Assembly (NCBI RefSeq): GCF_900113745.1
Contig: NZ_FOQL01000001.1
Span: forward strand, 372,001-436,000
From: Pseudomonas guineae
GTDB taxonomy: Bacteria; Pseudomonadota; Gammaproteobacteria; Pseudomonadales; Pseudomonadaceae
Direction of reading: 5' to 3'
DNA length: 64,000 nucleotides
The notes beneath the pieces were generated by a model. That model had not been told where the DNA came from, did not search any database, and saw only the letters and a list, made by a program, of their open reading frames with translations. This document shows, piece by piece, positions 47,484 to 56,520 of this stretch (the first letter of the stretch is position 1; each line of letters begins with the position of its first letter). A program made the translations under genes and the position numbers.

Positions 47484-48686
47484 ATGAACCACGCCCTCGC
47501 CCATTTACAGCCCTACCCCTTTGAGAAGTTGCGTGCCCTGCTCGGCAGCCTCCCTGCGCCGAGCGGCAAAGCCCCAATTGCCCTGTCGATTGGCGAGCCC
47601 AAGCACCGCTCTCCGGATTTTGTCGCCGCCGCCCTCAGCGCCAGCCTCGATCAGCTCGCGGTGTACCCGACGACCCTCGGCATCCCGGCGCTGCGCGAAA
47701 CCATTGCCGCCTGGTGCAGCCGCCGCTTCGGTTTGCCGGCCGGCGTACTCGACCCCGCGCGCCATGTATTGCCGGTCAACGGTACCCGTGAGGCGCTATT
47801 TGCGTTTACCCAGGCAGTGGTGCAGCGCGATGTCGAGGGCTTGGTGGTCAGCCCCAACCCCTTCTATCAAATCTATGAAGGCGCCGCCCTGCTCGCCGGT
47901 GCGCAACCGCATTACCTGCCGTGCTTGGAAGAACATGGTTTCAACCCAGATTTCGAGGCGGTCAGTGATGACGTCTGGCAGCGCTGCCAGATCCTCTTTC
48001 TCTGCTCGCCCGGCAACCCGACTGGCGCGTTGATTCCGCTCGAGACACTGAAAAAGCTGATCGCGCTGGCGGATAAATTCGACTTCGTGATTGCCGCCGA
48101 CGAGTGCTACAGCGAGCTGTACTTCGATGAAGACAACCCGCCAGCTGGCCTGCTGAGTGCATGCGCGGAACTGGGCCGGCATGATTTTGCACGCTGCGTG
48201 GTGTTCCACAGCCTGTCCAAGCGCTCTAACCTGCCAGGCCTGCGCTCGGGCTTTGTCGCCGGCGACGCCGACATTCTGAAATCTTTCTTGCTCTACCGTA
48301 CTTACCACGGCTGCGCCATGCCGGTACAAACCCAGCTGGCCAGCGTGGCTGCCTGGAGCGATGAAAATCACGTCAAAGCCAATCGCGAGCTCTACCGCGA
48401 GAAGTTTGACGCGGTGCTGGCGATTCTTGACGGCGTACTGGATGTACAGCGCCCGGACGGTGGCTTTTACCTGTGGGCTAGAACGCCGATAGACGATGAA
48501 ACATTTACCCGCGAGCTGTTTACCCGCGAGCATGTCACTGTAGTGCCCGGTTCCTACCTGTCACGCAGCGTCGATGGACATAACCCAGGGGCTAATCGCG
48601 TGCGCATGGCCTTGGTTGCCCCACTGGCTGAATGCGTGGCCGCAGCTGAACGCATTCGTGACTTTGCAAAGGGTTTGCCTGCATGA
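47484..48686 (+). CDS. dapC: Succinyldiaminopimelate transaminase DapC
   Basis: PLP enzyme making N-succinyl-LL-DAP on the lysine/peptidoglycan pathway. Fold-type I aminotransferase, 400 residues. CSPGNPTGALIPL, the Asp of IAADECYSELYF, and the PLP Lys in FHSLSKRSNLPGLRSG are intact. The gene overlaps yffB by ATGA, and dapD follows; dapE lies 8 kb further on, so three DAP steps sit in one region. DapC is distinguished from the related ArgD route mainly by this context. Confidence 0.93.
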   Translation: MNHALAHLQPYPFEKLRALLGSLPAPSGKAPIALSIGEPKHRSPDFVAAALSASLDQLAVYPTTLGIPALRETIAAWCSRRFGLPAGVLDPARHVLPVNGTREALFAFTQAVVQRDVEGLVVSPNPFYQIYEGAALLAGAQPHYLPCLEEHGFNPDFEAVSDDVWQRCQILFLCSPGNPTGALIPLETLKKLIALADKFDFVIAADECYSELYFDEDNPPAGLLSACAELGRHDFARCVVFHSLSKRSNLPGLRSGFVAGDADILKSFLLYRTYHGCAMPVQTQLASVAAWSDENHVKANRELYREKFDAVLAILDGVLDVQRPDGGFYLWARTPIDDETFTRELFTREHVTVVPGSYLSRSVDGHNPGANRVRMALVAPLAECVAAAERIRDFAKGLPA

Positions 48687-49030
48687 ACAAGACCCTGTTC
48701 GGCATCAAAGCCTGCGACACCATGAAGAAAGCCCGCACCTGGCTCGACGAGCACGGGGTAAGCTATGCCTTTCATGATTACAAAGCCTGCGGCATCGACC
48801 GCGGCAACCTGGAAAAGTGGTGCAACGAGCATGGTTGGGAAGTCGTCCTGAACCGCGCAGGCACCACTTTCCGCAAGCTGGATGAGGCGCAGAAAAGCGA
48901 CCTCAACCAGGACAAGGCGATCGAACTGATGCTCGCCCAACCGTCGATGATCAAACGCCCCGTGCTCGATCTCGGCAACAAGACCCTGGTCGGCTTTAAG
49001 CCCGACCGTTATACCGCCGAGCTGGCTTGA
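48683..49030 (+). CDS. ArsC/Spx-family thioredoxin-fold protein, YffB type
   Basis: 115 residues. The N-terminal thioredoxin-like strand and loop (TLFGIKACDTMKKARTWLDE) hold one Cys in the CxxM pattern of ArsC-like proteins, not the CxxC of disulfide enzymes. The C-terminal IKRPVLDLGNKTLVGF has the conserved family Arg after 'IK'. E. coli YffB binds glutathione and its cell role is unknown. ATGA overlap with dapC and dapD 38 bases on make a dapC-yffB-dapD operon. Arsenate reductase activity is unlikely without ars neighbours. Confidence 0.88.
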   Translation: MNKTLFGIKACDTMKKARTWLDEHGVSYAFHDYKACGIDRGNLEKWCNEHGWEVVLNRAGTTFRKLDEAQKSDLNQDKAIELMLAQPSMIKRPVLDLGNKTLVGFKPDRYTAELA

Positions 49031-49068
49031 CCACTCGGCCTACGCGAATTTGCGTTAAGGAAAACAAC

Positions 49069-50103
49069 ATGAGCACAACTCTATTTAGCTTGGCCTTCGG
49101 CGTTGGCACCCAGAATCGTCAGGGCACCTGGCTGGAAGTCTTCTACGCCCAGCCGTTGCTCAATCCGGCCAGCGAACTGGTCGCCAAAGTGGTCGCCCAA
49201 CTCGGTTACCAGGGTGGCAACCAGACCATCGCGCTCAGCAATAGCCAAGCGAGCGACCTGGCCGAAGCCTTGAAAAATGTAGATACGACGCAAGCAGCAC
49301 TGCTCACTCGCCTGGCCGAAAGCCAGAAGCCGTTGGTCGCCACCCTGCTGGCTGAGGACGCGCCCCTGACCAGCACTCCAGAGGCTTATCTCAAGCTGCA
49401 CCTGTTGTCGCATCGCCTGGTTAAGCCGCACGGCCTGAACCTCACCGGCATCTTCCCGCTGCTGCCGAACGTGGCCTGGACCAACCAAGGCGCCATCGAC
49501 CTCGCTGAACTGGCTGAGCGTCAACTGGAAGCACGCTTGAAGGGCTATTTGCTGGAGGTCTCTTCGGTGGACAAGTTCCCAAAAATGACCGACTACGTGG
49601 TGCCCGCTGGCGTGCGTATCGCTGACAGCGCGCGCATTCGCTTGGGTGCCTACGTGGGCGAAGGCACCACCGTGATGCACGAAGGCTTTGTTAACTTCAA
49701 CGCTGGTACTGCAGGCCCAGGCATGATCGAAGGCCGCGTGTCCGCGGGCGTCTTCGTCGGCAAGGGTTCGGACTTGGGCGGTGGCTGCTCGACCATGGGC
49801 ACCCTGTCCGGTGGCGGCAATATTGTCATCTCCGTGGGCGAAGGCTGCCTGATCGGTGCCAATGCCGGTATCGGCATTCCATTGGGCGACCGCAATACCG
49901 TGGAGTCGGGTCTGTACCTCACCGCCGGCACCAAGGTGGCGCTGCTGGATGCCGACAACAATCTGGTTAAGGTACTCAAGGCCCGTGAACTGGCCGGCCA
50001 GCCGGACCTGCTGTTCCGCCGTAACTCGCAAAGCGGCGCCGTGGAGTGCAAAACCCACAAGTCGGCTATTGAGCTGAATGAAGCCCTGCACGCGCACAAC
50101 TAA
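49069..50103 (+). CDS. dapD: 2,3,4,5-tetrahydropyridine-2,6-dicarboxylate N-succinyltransferase
   Basis: Succinylates tetrahydrodipicolinate using succinyl-CoA, the step before DapC. 344 residues: N-terminal alpha/beta region to about 170, then a left-handed beta-helix (RIRLGAYVGEGTTVMHEGFV, then GMIEGRVSAGVFVGKGSD), then a C-terminal cap. This is the long DapD form of Pseudomonas rather than the 274-residue E. coli form. The start at 49069 (MSTTLFSLAFG) has AAGGA 7 bases before it; a frame 14 codons longer overlaps yffB. A long palindromic repeat follows directly. Confidence 0.96.
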   Translation: MSTTLFSLAFGVGTQNRQGTWLEVFYAQPLLNPASELVAKVVAQLGYQGGNQTIALSNSQASDLAEALKNVDTTQAALLTRLAESQKPLVATLLAEDAPLTSTPEAYLKLHLLSHRLVKPHGLNLTGIFPLLPNVAWTNQGAIDLAELAERQLEARLKGYLLEVSSVDKFPKMTDYVVPAGVRIADSARIRLGAYVGEGTTVMHEGFVNFNAGTAGPGMIEGRVSAGVFVGKGSDLGGGCSTMGTLSGGGNIVISVGEGCLIGANAGIGIPLGDRNTVESGLYLTAGTKVALLDADNNLVKVLKARELAGQPDLLFRRNSQSGAVECKTHKSAIELNEALHAHN

Positions 50104-50243
50104 AAAGTTGGTTTAACGCGGCTACGCTCGCCCATACTGCGTTGCACTAAGGCTCGGACGCTCATTTACACCAGTAAACTCCGCGTCCTCGCCTTATTGC
50201 GCCTTGTCTGGGCTTCGCTCGCAACGCGTTAAACCCAACTTTT
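50104..50243. repeat. Long palindromic intergenic element (about 140 bp)
   Basis: The outer arms AAAGTTGGTTTAACGCG (from 50104) and CGCGTTAAACCCAACTTT (to 50243) pair with one bulged base. Further inside, GGACGCTCATTTAC and GTAAACTCCGCGTCC also pair, so nearly the whole gap can fold into one long cruciform with interruptions. It starts right after the dapD stop and ends 28 bases before csdA. The same type of element is common between Pseudomonas genes, from memory. It may end dapD transcription. Confidence 0.8.
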
Positions 50244-50270
50244 AGCCGCCAGATAAACGCTGAAAACACC

Positions 50271-51476
50271 ATGCCACTGATCTCCCCCTGGCGCGCTGAC
50301 TTCCCTGGCATCTTGGCCCTTGAGGCTGAAGGCCAAACCTATCTCGACAGCGCCGCCACCGCACAAAAACCCCAGGCCATGCTCGATGCCCTGCTTGGCT
50401 ATTACGCCGGCGGCGCCGCCAACGTGCATCGCGCCCAGCACCTGCCGGGTGAACGCGCCACCCGCGCTTTCGAAGCCTCGCGAGAAAAGGCCGCGCGCTG
50501 GCTCAATGCCCCTGATACGCAGCAGCTGATCTTCACCCGCAGCGCCACCGAGGCCTTCAACCTGCTGGCTTACGGCCTGGAGCAGCACTTCCAGGCGGGC
50601 GATGAAATCGTCATCAGCGCCTTGGAGCACCACGCCAACCTCTTGCCCTGGCAACAACTGGCGCTGCGCCGCCAGCTCAAATTGGTGGTATTGCCACTGG
50701 CTAGCGATGGCCTGATCGACCTGACGCAAGCCGCGCAGTTGATCGGCCCGCGCACCCGTCTGCTGGCGGTTAGTCAGCTGTCCAATGTGCTCGGTTGTTG
50801 GCAGCCGCTTGAGCCGTTGCTGGCGCTGGCACAGGCGCAAGGTGCTCTGACCGTGGTGGACGGCACGCAAGGCGTGGTGCACGGCCGCCATGATGTGCAG
50901 GCGCTGGGCTGCGATTTCTATGTCTGCTCCAGCCACAAGCTCTATGGCCCGGACGGCGTCGGCTTGCTTTACGGTCGCACGCACGCCCTGCAACAGCTGG
51001 CGCACTGGCAGTTTGGTGGCGAGATGCTGCTGCATACCGACTACGCCTGCGCCACCTTCCGCGCCGCACCACTGGGCTTTGAGGCCGGCACACCGCCGAT
51101 TGCCGCAGTGATCGCTCTCGGCGCCAGCCTGGATTACTTGAATAGCCTCGATGCTCACGCCGTTAACATCCATGAACTCGCCCTGCATGCCGAGTTGCTT
51201 AACGGCCTGCAGCAGCGCCAAGGCGTGCGCTTGCTCGGCGCGCCTAACGTCGCCCTGGCCAGTTTCGTAGTCGAGGGCGTGCATCATGCCGATCTCGCTC
51301 ACCTGCTCACCGAGCAAGGCATTGCCGTGCGCGCCGGCCATCATTGCGCCATGCCTTTGCTGCAAGGCTTTGGCTTAAGCGGCGCAATCCGCGTGTCTTT
51401 GGGGCTGTACAACGACGGCGCTGATGTGCAGCGCTTTTTTACCGCGCTGGACCAAGCCTTGGAGCTGTTGCAGTGA
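50271..51476 (+). CDS. csdA: Cysteine desulfurase CsdA (class II, SufS type)
   Basis: Takes sulfur from cysteine to form an enzyme persulfide and passes it to CsdE. 401 residues. PLP Lys223 lies in CSSHKLYGPDGVG; active-site Cys359 in AGHHCAMPLL; the motif SALEHHANLLPWQ is conserved. No suf or isc genes are nearby. It overlaps csdE (GTGA), and tcdA lies 1.3 kb on, matching the CsdA-CsdE-TcdA sulfur relay known in E. coli. Confidence 0.96.
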   Translation: MPLISPWRADFPGILALEAEGQTYLDSAATAQKPQAMLDALLGYYAGGAANVHRAQHLPGERATRAFEASREKAARWLNAPDTQQLIFTRSATEAFNLLAYGLEQHFQAGDEIVISALEHHANLLPWQQLALRRQLKLVVLPLASDGLIDLTQAAQLIGPRTRLLAVSQLSNVLGCWQPLEPLLALAQAQGALTVVDGTQGVVHGRHDVQALGCDFYVCSSHKLYGPDGVGLLYGRTHALQQLAHWQFGGEMLLHTDYACATFRAAPLGFEAGTPPIAAVIALGASLDYLNSLDAHAVNIHELALHAELLNGLQQRQGVRLLGAPNVALASFVVEGVHHADLAHLLTEQGIAVRAGHHCAMPLLQGFGLSGAIRVSLGLYNDGADVQRFFTALDQALELLQ

Positions 51477-51886
51477 GCTTGCCCAGCGGTGCCCAAGCCG
51501 CACTGGACGCCTTCAGCGCCTGCCAGGGCTGGGAACAACGCGCTCGTTTGCTGATGCAGTGGGGCGAGCAGCTGGCGCCACTCAGCGAAAGCGAACGCTG
51601 TGAAAGCAATCGAGTGGCAGGCTGCGAAAGTCAGGTCTGGCTGCTGGCCGAGCGTAACGGCGAGCACTGGCAGTTTCGCGCCAGCAGTGATGCACGCCTT
51701 TTGCGCGGCTTGCTCGCTCTACTATTGGCACGCGCTAACGACCTGCCTCAGCGCGAACTGACACAGCTGGACCTGCCAGACTGGTTTGCTCAGCTCGGCC
51801 TGGCGCGGCACCTATCACCCTCACGCAGCAATGGCTTGCAGGCCGTGCTCACACGCATGCAGCAGCTACTGACAACAGACGACTAA
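51473..51886 (+). CDS. csdE: Sulfur acceptor CsdE (SufE family)
   Basis: Accepts persulfide sulfur from CsdA. 137 residues; the acceptor Cys51 is in NRVAGCESQVWLL, the family motif. The start is GTG overlapping the csdA stop. The end overlaps the stop of the opposite-strand binding-protein gene by 4 bases (TAA and TAG share bases), so the two genes are convergent with no terminator between them. Confidence 0.95.
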   Translation: MSLPSGAQAALDAFSACQGWEQRARLLMQWGEQLAPLSESERCESNRVAGCESQVWLLAERNGEHWQFRASSDARLLRGLLALLLARANDLPQRELTQLDLPDWFAQLGLARHLSPSRSNGLQAVLTRMQQLLTTDD

Positions 51887-52689
51887 GGTTCAGTCGAAGG
51901 CTGATCCGAGTCGCCGGCATACAACGCCTGCTGCAAACGCTGCAGCTCACCGCTCGCGGCCAAGCGGCGTAAGCCGACATTGAACACTTCACGCAACTGA
52001 TTGGCCCGAGCATCGTTCTTACGAAACAGCAGATGCAGCGTTTCGCTATTCAAAATCCGCGGGTGATGGCTGATCTGAGCGCGCTCGGCCGGCGAGAACA
52101 AGCGGCGCAACATGGCATAACCCACGGCCCGATCCTGCGGATAAAAATCCACCCGACCTAGCCTCAGCAAGCGTAAGGCAGTGCCTTCTTTACCGCCTTG
52201 ATCCACCTGGAGCTGACCAGCCTCTAGGGCCGCATCGAACTGCGGGCCATAGGAATAACCATGCGTGGTGGCAATGCGAAACGCCTTGAGGTCGTCGATA
52301 TGCGCCCAACTCAGCTGTTGATCGGCTCGCTGGAACAGCACTATCTCCCCCCGCACCACAGGATCACTGCAAGCGCTGATTCGCCGCCGTTGTGCTGAAC
52401 AGGAATATGGCATCACCGCATCCAAGTTACCCTGCTCCAGCATCAGCAAGTTGCGTTCCCACGGGTAGTAGATGTACTCGACCCGGTAGCCCGCCGCGTT
52501 GAATATATCGCGCGTTAACTTTGCCAGCGCGCCGCCATCAGCGCGTTGCTGATCGACATAGGGCACCCAGTCACCCGTTCCGATGCGCACAGCCGGATGG
52601 GCACTGACACCCAGACACGTACACAGGAGCGCAAGCGGCGGTAGGTAACGCAGGGCAAGCTTTGACACATGACGCAGCAGGGACAACAC
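51883..52689 (-). CDS. Periplasmic substrate-binding-like protein (SBP_bac_3 type), ligand unknown
   Basis: 268 residues. A signal peptide with hydrophobic core (LRYLPPLALLCTCLGVSA) is followed by a two-lobe binding-protein fold: the N-terminal strand VRIGTGDWVPYVD, the lobe motif GNLDAVMPYSCSAQR, and GRVDFYPQDRAVG. Two Cys (in YSCSAQRRRISACSD) could form a disulfide. No transporter genes are near, so it may be a stand-alone sensor or scavenger. The start is GTG at 52689 with GAGG about 6 bases upstream; the longer frame to 52758 lacks a leading signal sequence. Confidence 0.8.
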   Translation of the reverse strand: MLSLLRHVSKLALRYLPPLALLCTCLGVSAHPAVRIGTGDWVPYVDQQRADGGALAKLTRDIFNAAGYRVEYIYYPWERNLLMLEQGNLDAVMPYSCSAQRRRISACSDPVVRGEIVLFQRADQQLSWAHIDDLKAFRIATTHGYSYGPQFDAALEAGQLQVDQGGKEGTALRLLRLGRVDFYPQDRAVGYAMLRRLFSPAERAQISHHPRILNSETLHLLFRKNDARANQLREVFNVGLRRLAASGELQRLQQALYAGDSDQPSTEP

Positions 52690-52771
52690 AACACACCTCA
52701 ATGGATAACCACCAGCCATCCCTGCTGAACATCGACCGAATCGGTCATTCCTTGCCACTTAGCTAGCCCCC

Positions 52772-53581
52772 TTAAACTGAGGGCAGTCGCTCCGCGGGTC
52801 GCCGCGCGCCAGCCACCAGTTTGTCGACAATCCGCGCGGCCGCGACCATGCCAAAGGTCGCGGTGACCATCATCACTGCGCCAAAACCGCCGGCACAGTC
52901 GAGCTTGACCCCTTCACCGAGAAAACCCTTGTACTGACACACCGTGCCATCGGGCTTCGGGTAGCGCAGCTGCTCGCTGGAGTACACACACGGCACGCTG
53001 TAGGTGCGCCCCGGTGTGCGTGAGAAGCCGTAATCGCGACGCAAGGTGGAGCGCACTTTGGAAGCCAGCGGGTCGTTCCAGGTTTTATTTAAGTCGCAGA
53101 CCTGAATTTGCATGGGATCGATCTGCCCACCCGCACCGCCGGTGGTGATGACTTGGATTTTGCGCCGTTTACACCAAGCGATCAGCGCGGCCTTGGCGTT
53201 AACGCTGTCGATGCAATCGATCACTGCATCCAGCTGCACGGTGATGTACTCGGCCATGGTCTCGCGGGTGACGAAATCTGCCACCGCATGCACCTCACAG
53301 GCCGGATTAATGCCGCGAATACGCGCCGCCATCACCTCAACCTTGGCTTGCCCAACGGTGCTGTCGAGCGCATGCAGCTGACGGTTGCTGTTGCTCACGC
53401 ACACGTCATCCAAATCAAACAGTGAAATCTCACCCACCCCGGAACGCGCCAAGGCTTCCGCCGCCCAGGAGCCGACACCACCAATACCGACCACCGCCAC
53501 ATGGGCAGCCGCCAACCGTTCAGCCCCTTGCTGGCCATATAAACGAGCAATTCCGGCAAAGCGTTGTTCATCCACAGGCAT
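52772..53581 (-). CDS. tcdA: tRNA threonylcarbamoyladenosine dehydratase TcdA (CsdL)
   Basis: ATP-dependent E1-like enzyme that cyclises t6A37 in tRNA to ct6A. 269 residues. The ThiF/MoeB fold is clear: nucleotide loop VVGIGGVGSWAAEALARSG, then FDLDDVCVSNSNRQ, and DCIDSVNAK. Sulfur from CsdA/CsdE supports its activity in E. coli, and csdA-csdE lie just downstream of its end on the other strand. The start ATG at 53581 fits the family N-terminus. Confidence 0.95.
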   Translation of the reverse strand: MPVDEQRFAGIARLYGQQGAERLAAAHVAVVGIGGVGSWAAEALARSGVGEISLFDLDDVCVSNSNRQLHALDSTVGQAKVEVMAARIRGINPACEVHAVADFVTRETMAEYITVQLDAVIDCIDSVNAKAALIAWCKRRKIQVITTGGAGGQIDPMQIQVCDLNKTWNDPLASKVRSTLRRDYGFSRTPGRTYSVPCVYSSEQLRYPKPDGTVCQYKGFLGEGVKLDCAGGFGAVMMVTATFGMVAAARIVDKLVAGARRPAERLPSV

Positions 53582-53832
53582 TCTTGTCTCTCACACGCCA
53601 TAAGCGGCGCGCATTATAGGTAGCCGGGAAGCTGCGCCCAAGCGCTGTGTTGGCCCAGCAGCTGCTTAACCGATGAACAGCAATAGCACATAGCCAGCAA
53701 AGGAACCTTCAAGGCTAGCCCCCGTCCCATCGATAGACCCACTGGGCGAGCTATACAGCCTTATGACGGCGGCGTAGCATGCGCCACCCGACGCCCGTCG
53801 ACCTTACTGCCTCTTCGCTGGACCTGCTCACT

Positions 53833-56427
53833 ATGCCTTCGCGTAAGTTTGGACTGAACCTGGTCATGTTCCTGGCGATTGCCGCCTTGTTTACCGGTAT
53901 CTGGGCGCTGTACAACCGTCCGGTCACCGCCCCTGATTGGCCAGAGCAGGTCTCTGGTTTTTCTTTCTCGCCCTTCCGCGCCGGGCAAAACCCGCAGAAA
54001 GACACCTACCCCAGCGACGCGCAAATGCGTGAGGATCTGGAGCTACTGAGCAGCCAGACGGACAACATCCGCACCTACTCGGTGGACGGCCCCCTGGGTA
54101 CGATTCCCCAGCTGGCTGAAGAGTTCGGTCTACGCGTAACGCTGGGCATCTGGATCAGCCCAGACCTGGCGCGTAACGAGCGAGAAATCAGCAAGGCCAT
54201 CGACATTGCCAATAACTCGCGCAGCGTGGTGCGCGTAGTGGTCGGTAACGAGGCGCTATTCCGCAAGGAAGTGACACCAGAAGCATTGATTGCCTACATC
54301 GACCGCGTGCGTGCGGCGGTCAAGGTGCCAGTCACCACCTCCGAGCAGTGGCACATCTGGCAGGAATACCCCGAGCTGGCGGCGCACACTGACCTGATCG
54401 CCGCTCACGTTCTGCCCTACTGGGAGTTTGTGCCAATGGCGGACTCCACCGACTTCGTCCTCGAACGCGCCAAGGACCTGAAAAAACTCTTCCCGAAAAA
54501 ACCCTTGCTGCTCTCGGAAGTCGGCTGGCCGAGTAACGGCCGCATGCGCGGAGGCGCTGACGCGTCACAAGCAGACCAAGCCATCTACCTACGCACCCTG
54601 GTCAATGCGCTGAACGCCAAAGGCTACAACTACTTCGTCATCGAAGCCTTCGACCAGCCGTGGAAGGCCAGCGATGAGGGCTCAGTCGGCGCCTACTGGG
54701 GCGTCTACAACCTCGACCGTCAGGCCAAGTTCGCCTTCGAAGGTCCAGTGGTCGCCATCCCGCAGTGGCGCTTGCTGGCTATCGGCTCGGTGGTATTGGC
54801 ACTGCTCAGCCTGGCGTTAATGCTGATCGACGGCAGCGCCCTGCGCCAACGCGGCCGCACCTTCCTGACCTTTGTCGCGTTTGCCGGCGGCTCCGCCCTG
54901 GTGTGGATCGGCTACGACTACAGTCAGCAATACAGCACCTGGTTCAGCATTCTGGTTGGCATGCTGCTGGGTATCGGCGCCTTCGGCGTGTTTATCGTGC
55001 TGCTCACCGAAGCCCATGAGCTGGCAGAAACCGCGTGGACCCGCACCCGGCGCCGGCCATTCCAGCCAGTGGACAGCGACAGCGCCTACCGGCCCAAAGT
55101 GTCGATCCACGTGCCCTGCTACAACGAGCCGCCAGAGATGGTCAAACAGACCCTCGACGCCCTCGCCGCGCTGGATTACCCAGATTTTGAAGTCATCATT
55201 ATCGATAACAACACCAAGGACCCCGCCGTTTGGGAGCCCGTGCAAGCCTACTGCGAGGTGCTAGGCCCACGTTTCCGCTTCTTCCACGTGTCGCCGATTG
55301 CAGGCTTCAAAGGCGGCGCACTCAATTACATCCTGCCGCACACCGCCGCGGACGCCGAAGTGGTGGCAGTGATCGATGCCGATTACTGCGTCGATAAAAA
55401 CTGGCTGAAGTTTATGGTGCCGCACTTCAGCGACCCGAAAATCGCCGTGGTGCAGTCACCGCAGGATTACCGCGACGGCAACGAAAATATCTTCAAGAAG
55501 CTCTGCTACGCCGAGTACAAAGGCTTCTTCCATATCGGCATGGTTACTCGCAACGACCGCAACGCGATCATCCAGCACGGCACCATGACCATGATCCGGC
55601 GCACCGTGATGGACGAGTTAAAGTGGGCCGACTGGACCATCTGCGAAGACGCTGAGTTGGGCCTGCGCGTGTTCGAGAAGGGTTATTCCGCCGCTTATGC
55701 CCACCAAAGCTTCGGTCGCGGACTAATGCCGGACACCTTTATCGACTACAAAAAACAGCGTTTCCGCTGGGCTTACGGTTCCATTCAAATCATGAAGGGC
55801 CACGCACGCAGCCTATTCATGGGTAAAGGCACCGAACTCAAGACCGGTCAGCGCTATCACTTCGTCGCCGGTTGGCTGCCGTGGGTGGCTGACGGTCTGA
55901 ACATCTTCTTTACCGCCGGCGCGTTGCTCTGGTCGGCGGCGATGATCATCGTTCCGCAGCGGGTCGACCCGCCGCTGATGATCTTCGCCATTCCGCCGCT
56001 GGCGCTGTTCTTCTTCAAGTTCGGCAAAATCATGTTTCTTTACCGCAAGGCCATGGGCGTCGATCTGGTGCGCTCGTTCCAGGCGGCCATCGCTGGCTTG
56101 GCGCTGTCGCACACCATCGCCAAAGCGGTGTTGTACGGCACCTTCACTAAAACCATCCCATTTTTTCGCACGCCGAAAATGGCCACTAATCACGGCATCT
56201 TGGTGGCCCTGGCCGAGGCCCGCGAAGAAGTCTTTATCATGTTGCTGCTATGGGGTTCAGCCGCTGGCATCAGCATCGTGCAAGGCCTGCCTAGCGCCGA
56301 TGTGAAGTTCTGGGTGGCCATGCTGCTGGTCCAATCGCTGCCCTACCTGGCGGCGTTGATCATGGCGCTGCTGTCGTCATTGCCCGCGCCGCAGAAAAAT
56401 GCGCAGCCAACGCTTAACAACAGCTGA
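53833..56427 (+). CDS. ndvB: NdvB-type membrane beta-glucan synthase (GH17-like domain plus GT2)
   Basis: 864 residues. Membrane segment about 8-28; a periplasmic GH17-like domain (about 45-320) keeps both glutamates (VGNEALFR and LSEVGWPSNG); three more membrane segments; then a GT2 glycosyltransferase (VSIHVPCYNEPPEMV, the DAD motif in IDADYC, the catalytic ICEDAEL, and QRFRWAYG as the Q..RW motif), and about four C-terminal segments. In P. aeruginosa ndvB makes cyclic beta-glucans linked to biofilm-specific antibiotic tolerance. The start at 53833 (MPSRKFGLN) is preferred on homology; ATG at 53779 is in frame and has a better GGCGG site. Confidence 0.9.
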   Translation: MPSRKFGLNLVMFLAIAALFTGIWALYNRPVTAPDWPEQVSGFSFSPFRAGQNPQKDTYPSDAQMREDLELLSSQTDNIRTYSVDGPLGTIPQLAEEFGLRVTLGIWISPDLARNEREISKAIDIANNSRSVVRVVVGNEALFRKEVTPEALIAYIDRVRAAVKVPVTTSEQWHIWQEYPELAAHTDLIAAHVLPYWEFVPMADSTDFVLERAKDLKKLFPKKPLLLSEVGWPSNGRMRGGADASQADQAIYLRTLVNALNAKGYNYFVIEAFDQPWKASDEGSVGAYWGVYNLDRQAKFAFEGPVVAIPQWRLLAIGSVVLALLSLALMLIDGSALRQRGRTFLTFVAFAGGSALVWIGYDYSQQYSTWFSILVGMLLGIGAFGVFIVLLTEAHELAETAWTRTRRRPFQPVDSDSAYRPKVSIHVPCYNEPPEMVKQTLDALAALDYPDFEVIIIDNNTKDPAVWEPVQAYCEVLGPRFRFFHVSPIAGFKGGALNYILPHTAADAEVVAVIDADYCVDKNWLKFMVPHFSDPKIAVVQSPQDYRDGNENIFKKLCYAEYKGFFHIGMVTRNDRNAIIQHGTMTMIRRTVMDELKWADWTICEDAELGLRVFEKGYSAAYAHQSFGRGLMPDTFIDYKKQRFRWAYGSIQIMKGHARSLFMGKGTELKTGQRYHFVAGWLPWVADGLNIFFTAGALLWSAAMIIVPQRVDPPLMIFAIPPLALFFFKFGKIMFLYRKAMGVDLVRSFQAAIAGLALSHTIAKAVLYGTFTKTIPFFRTPKMATNHGILVALAEAREEVFIMLLLWGSAAGISIVQGLPSADVKFWVAMLLVQSLPYLAALIMALLSSLPAPQKNAQPTLNNS

Positions 56428-56450
56428 TTGCAGGGTTACCTGCATGCCAG

Positions 56451-56477
56451 ACGGCGGCCAATGGCCGCCGTTTTGCT
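56451..56477 (+). terminator. Intrinsic terminator after ndvB
   Basis: ACGGCGGCCA / TGGCCGCCGT with a one-base loop, then TTTTGCTTT. It lies 24 bases after the ndvB stop and 45 before dapE, so dapE probably has its own promoter in this gap. Confidence 0.75.
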
Positions 56478-56520
56478 TTAAGATGACGGCCTTTCCGCAT
56501 GACGCCGCCTTGGAGCCGCA

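Noticed and set aside
48683..49030. Arsenate reductase ArsC
   Set aside because: The length and CxxM pattern fit YffB, and there are no arsenic-resistance genes nearby.
49081..50097. 338-codon open frame opposite dapD
   Set aside because: Complete antisense overlap with dapD, no family features.
50229..51365. 378-codon open frame opposite csdA
   Set aside because: Antisense to a clear cysteine desulfurase and begins or ends in the palindromic repeat.
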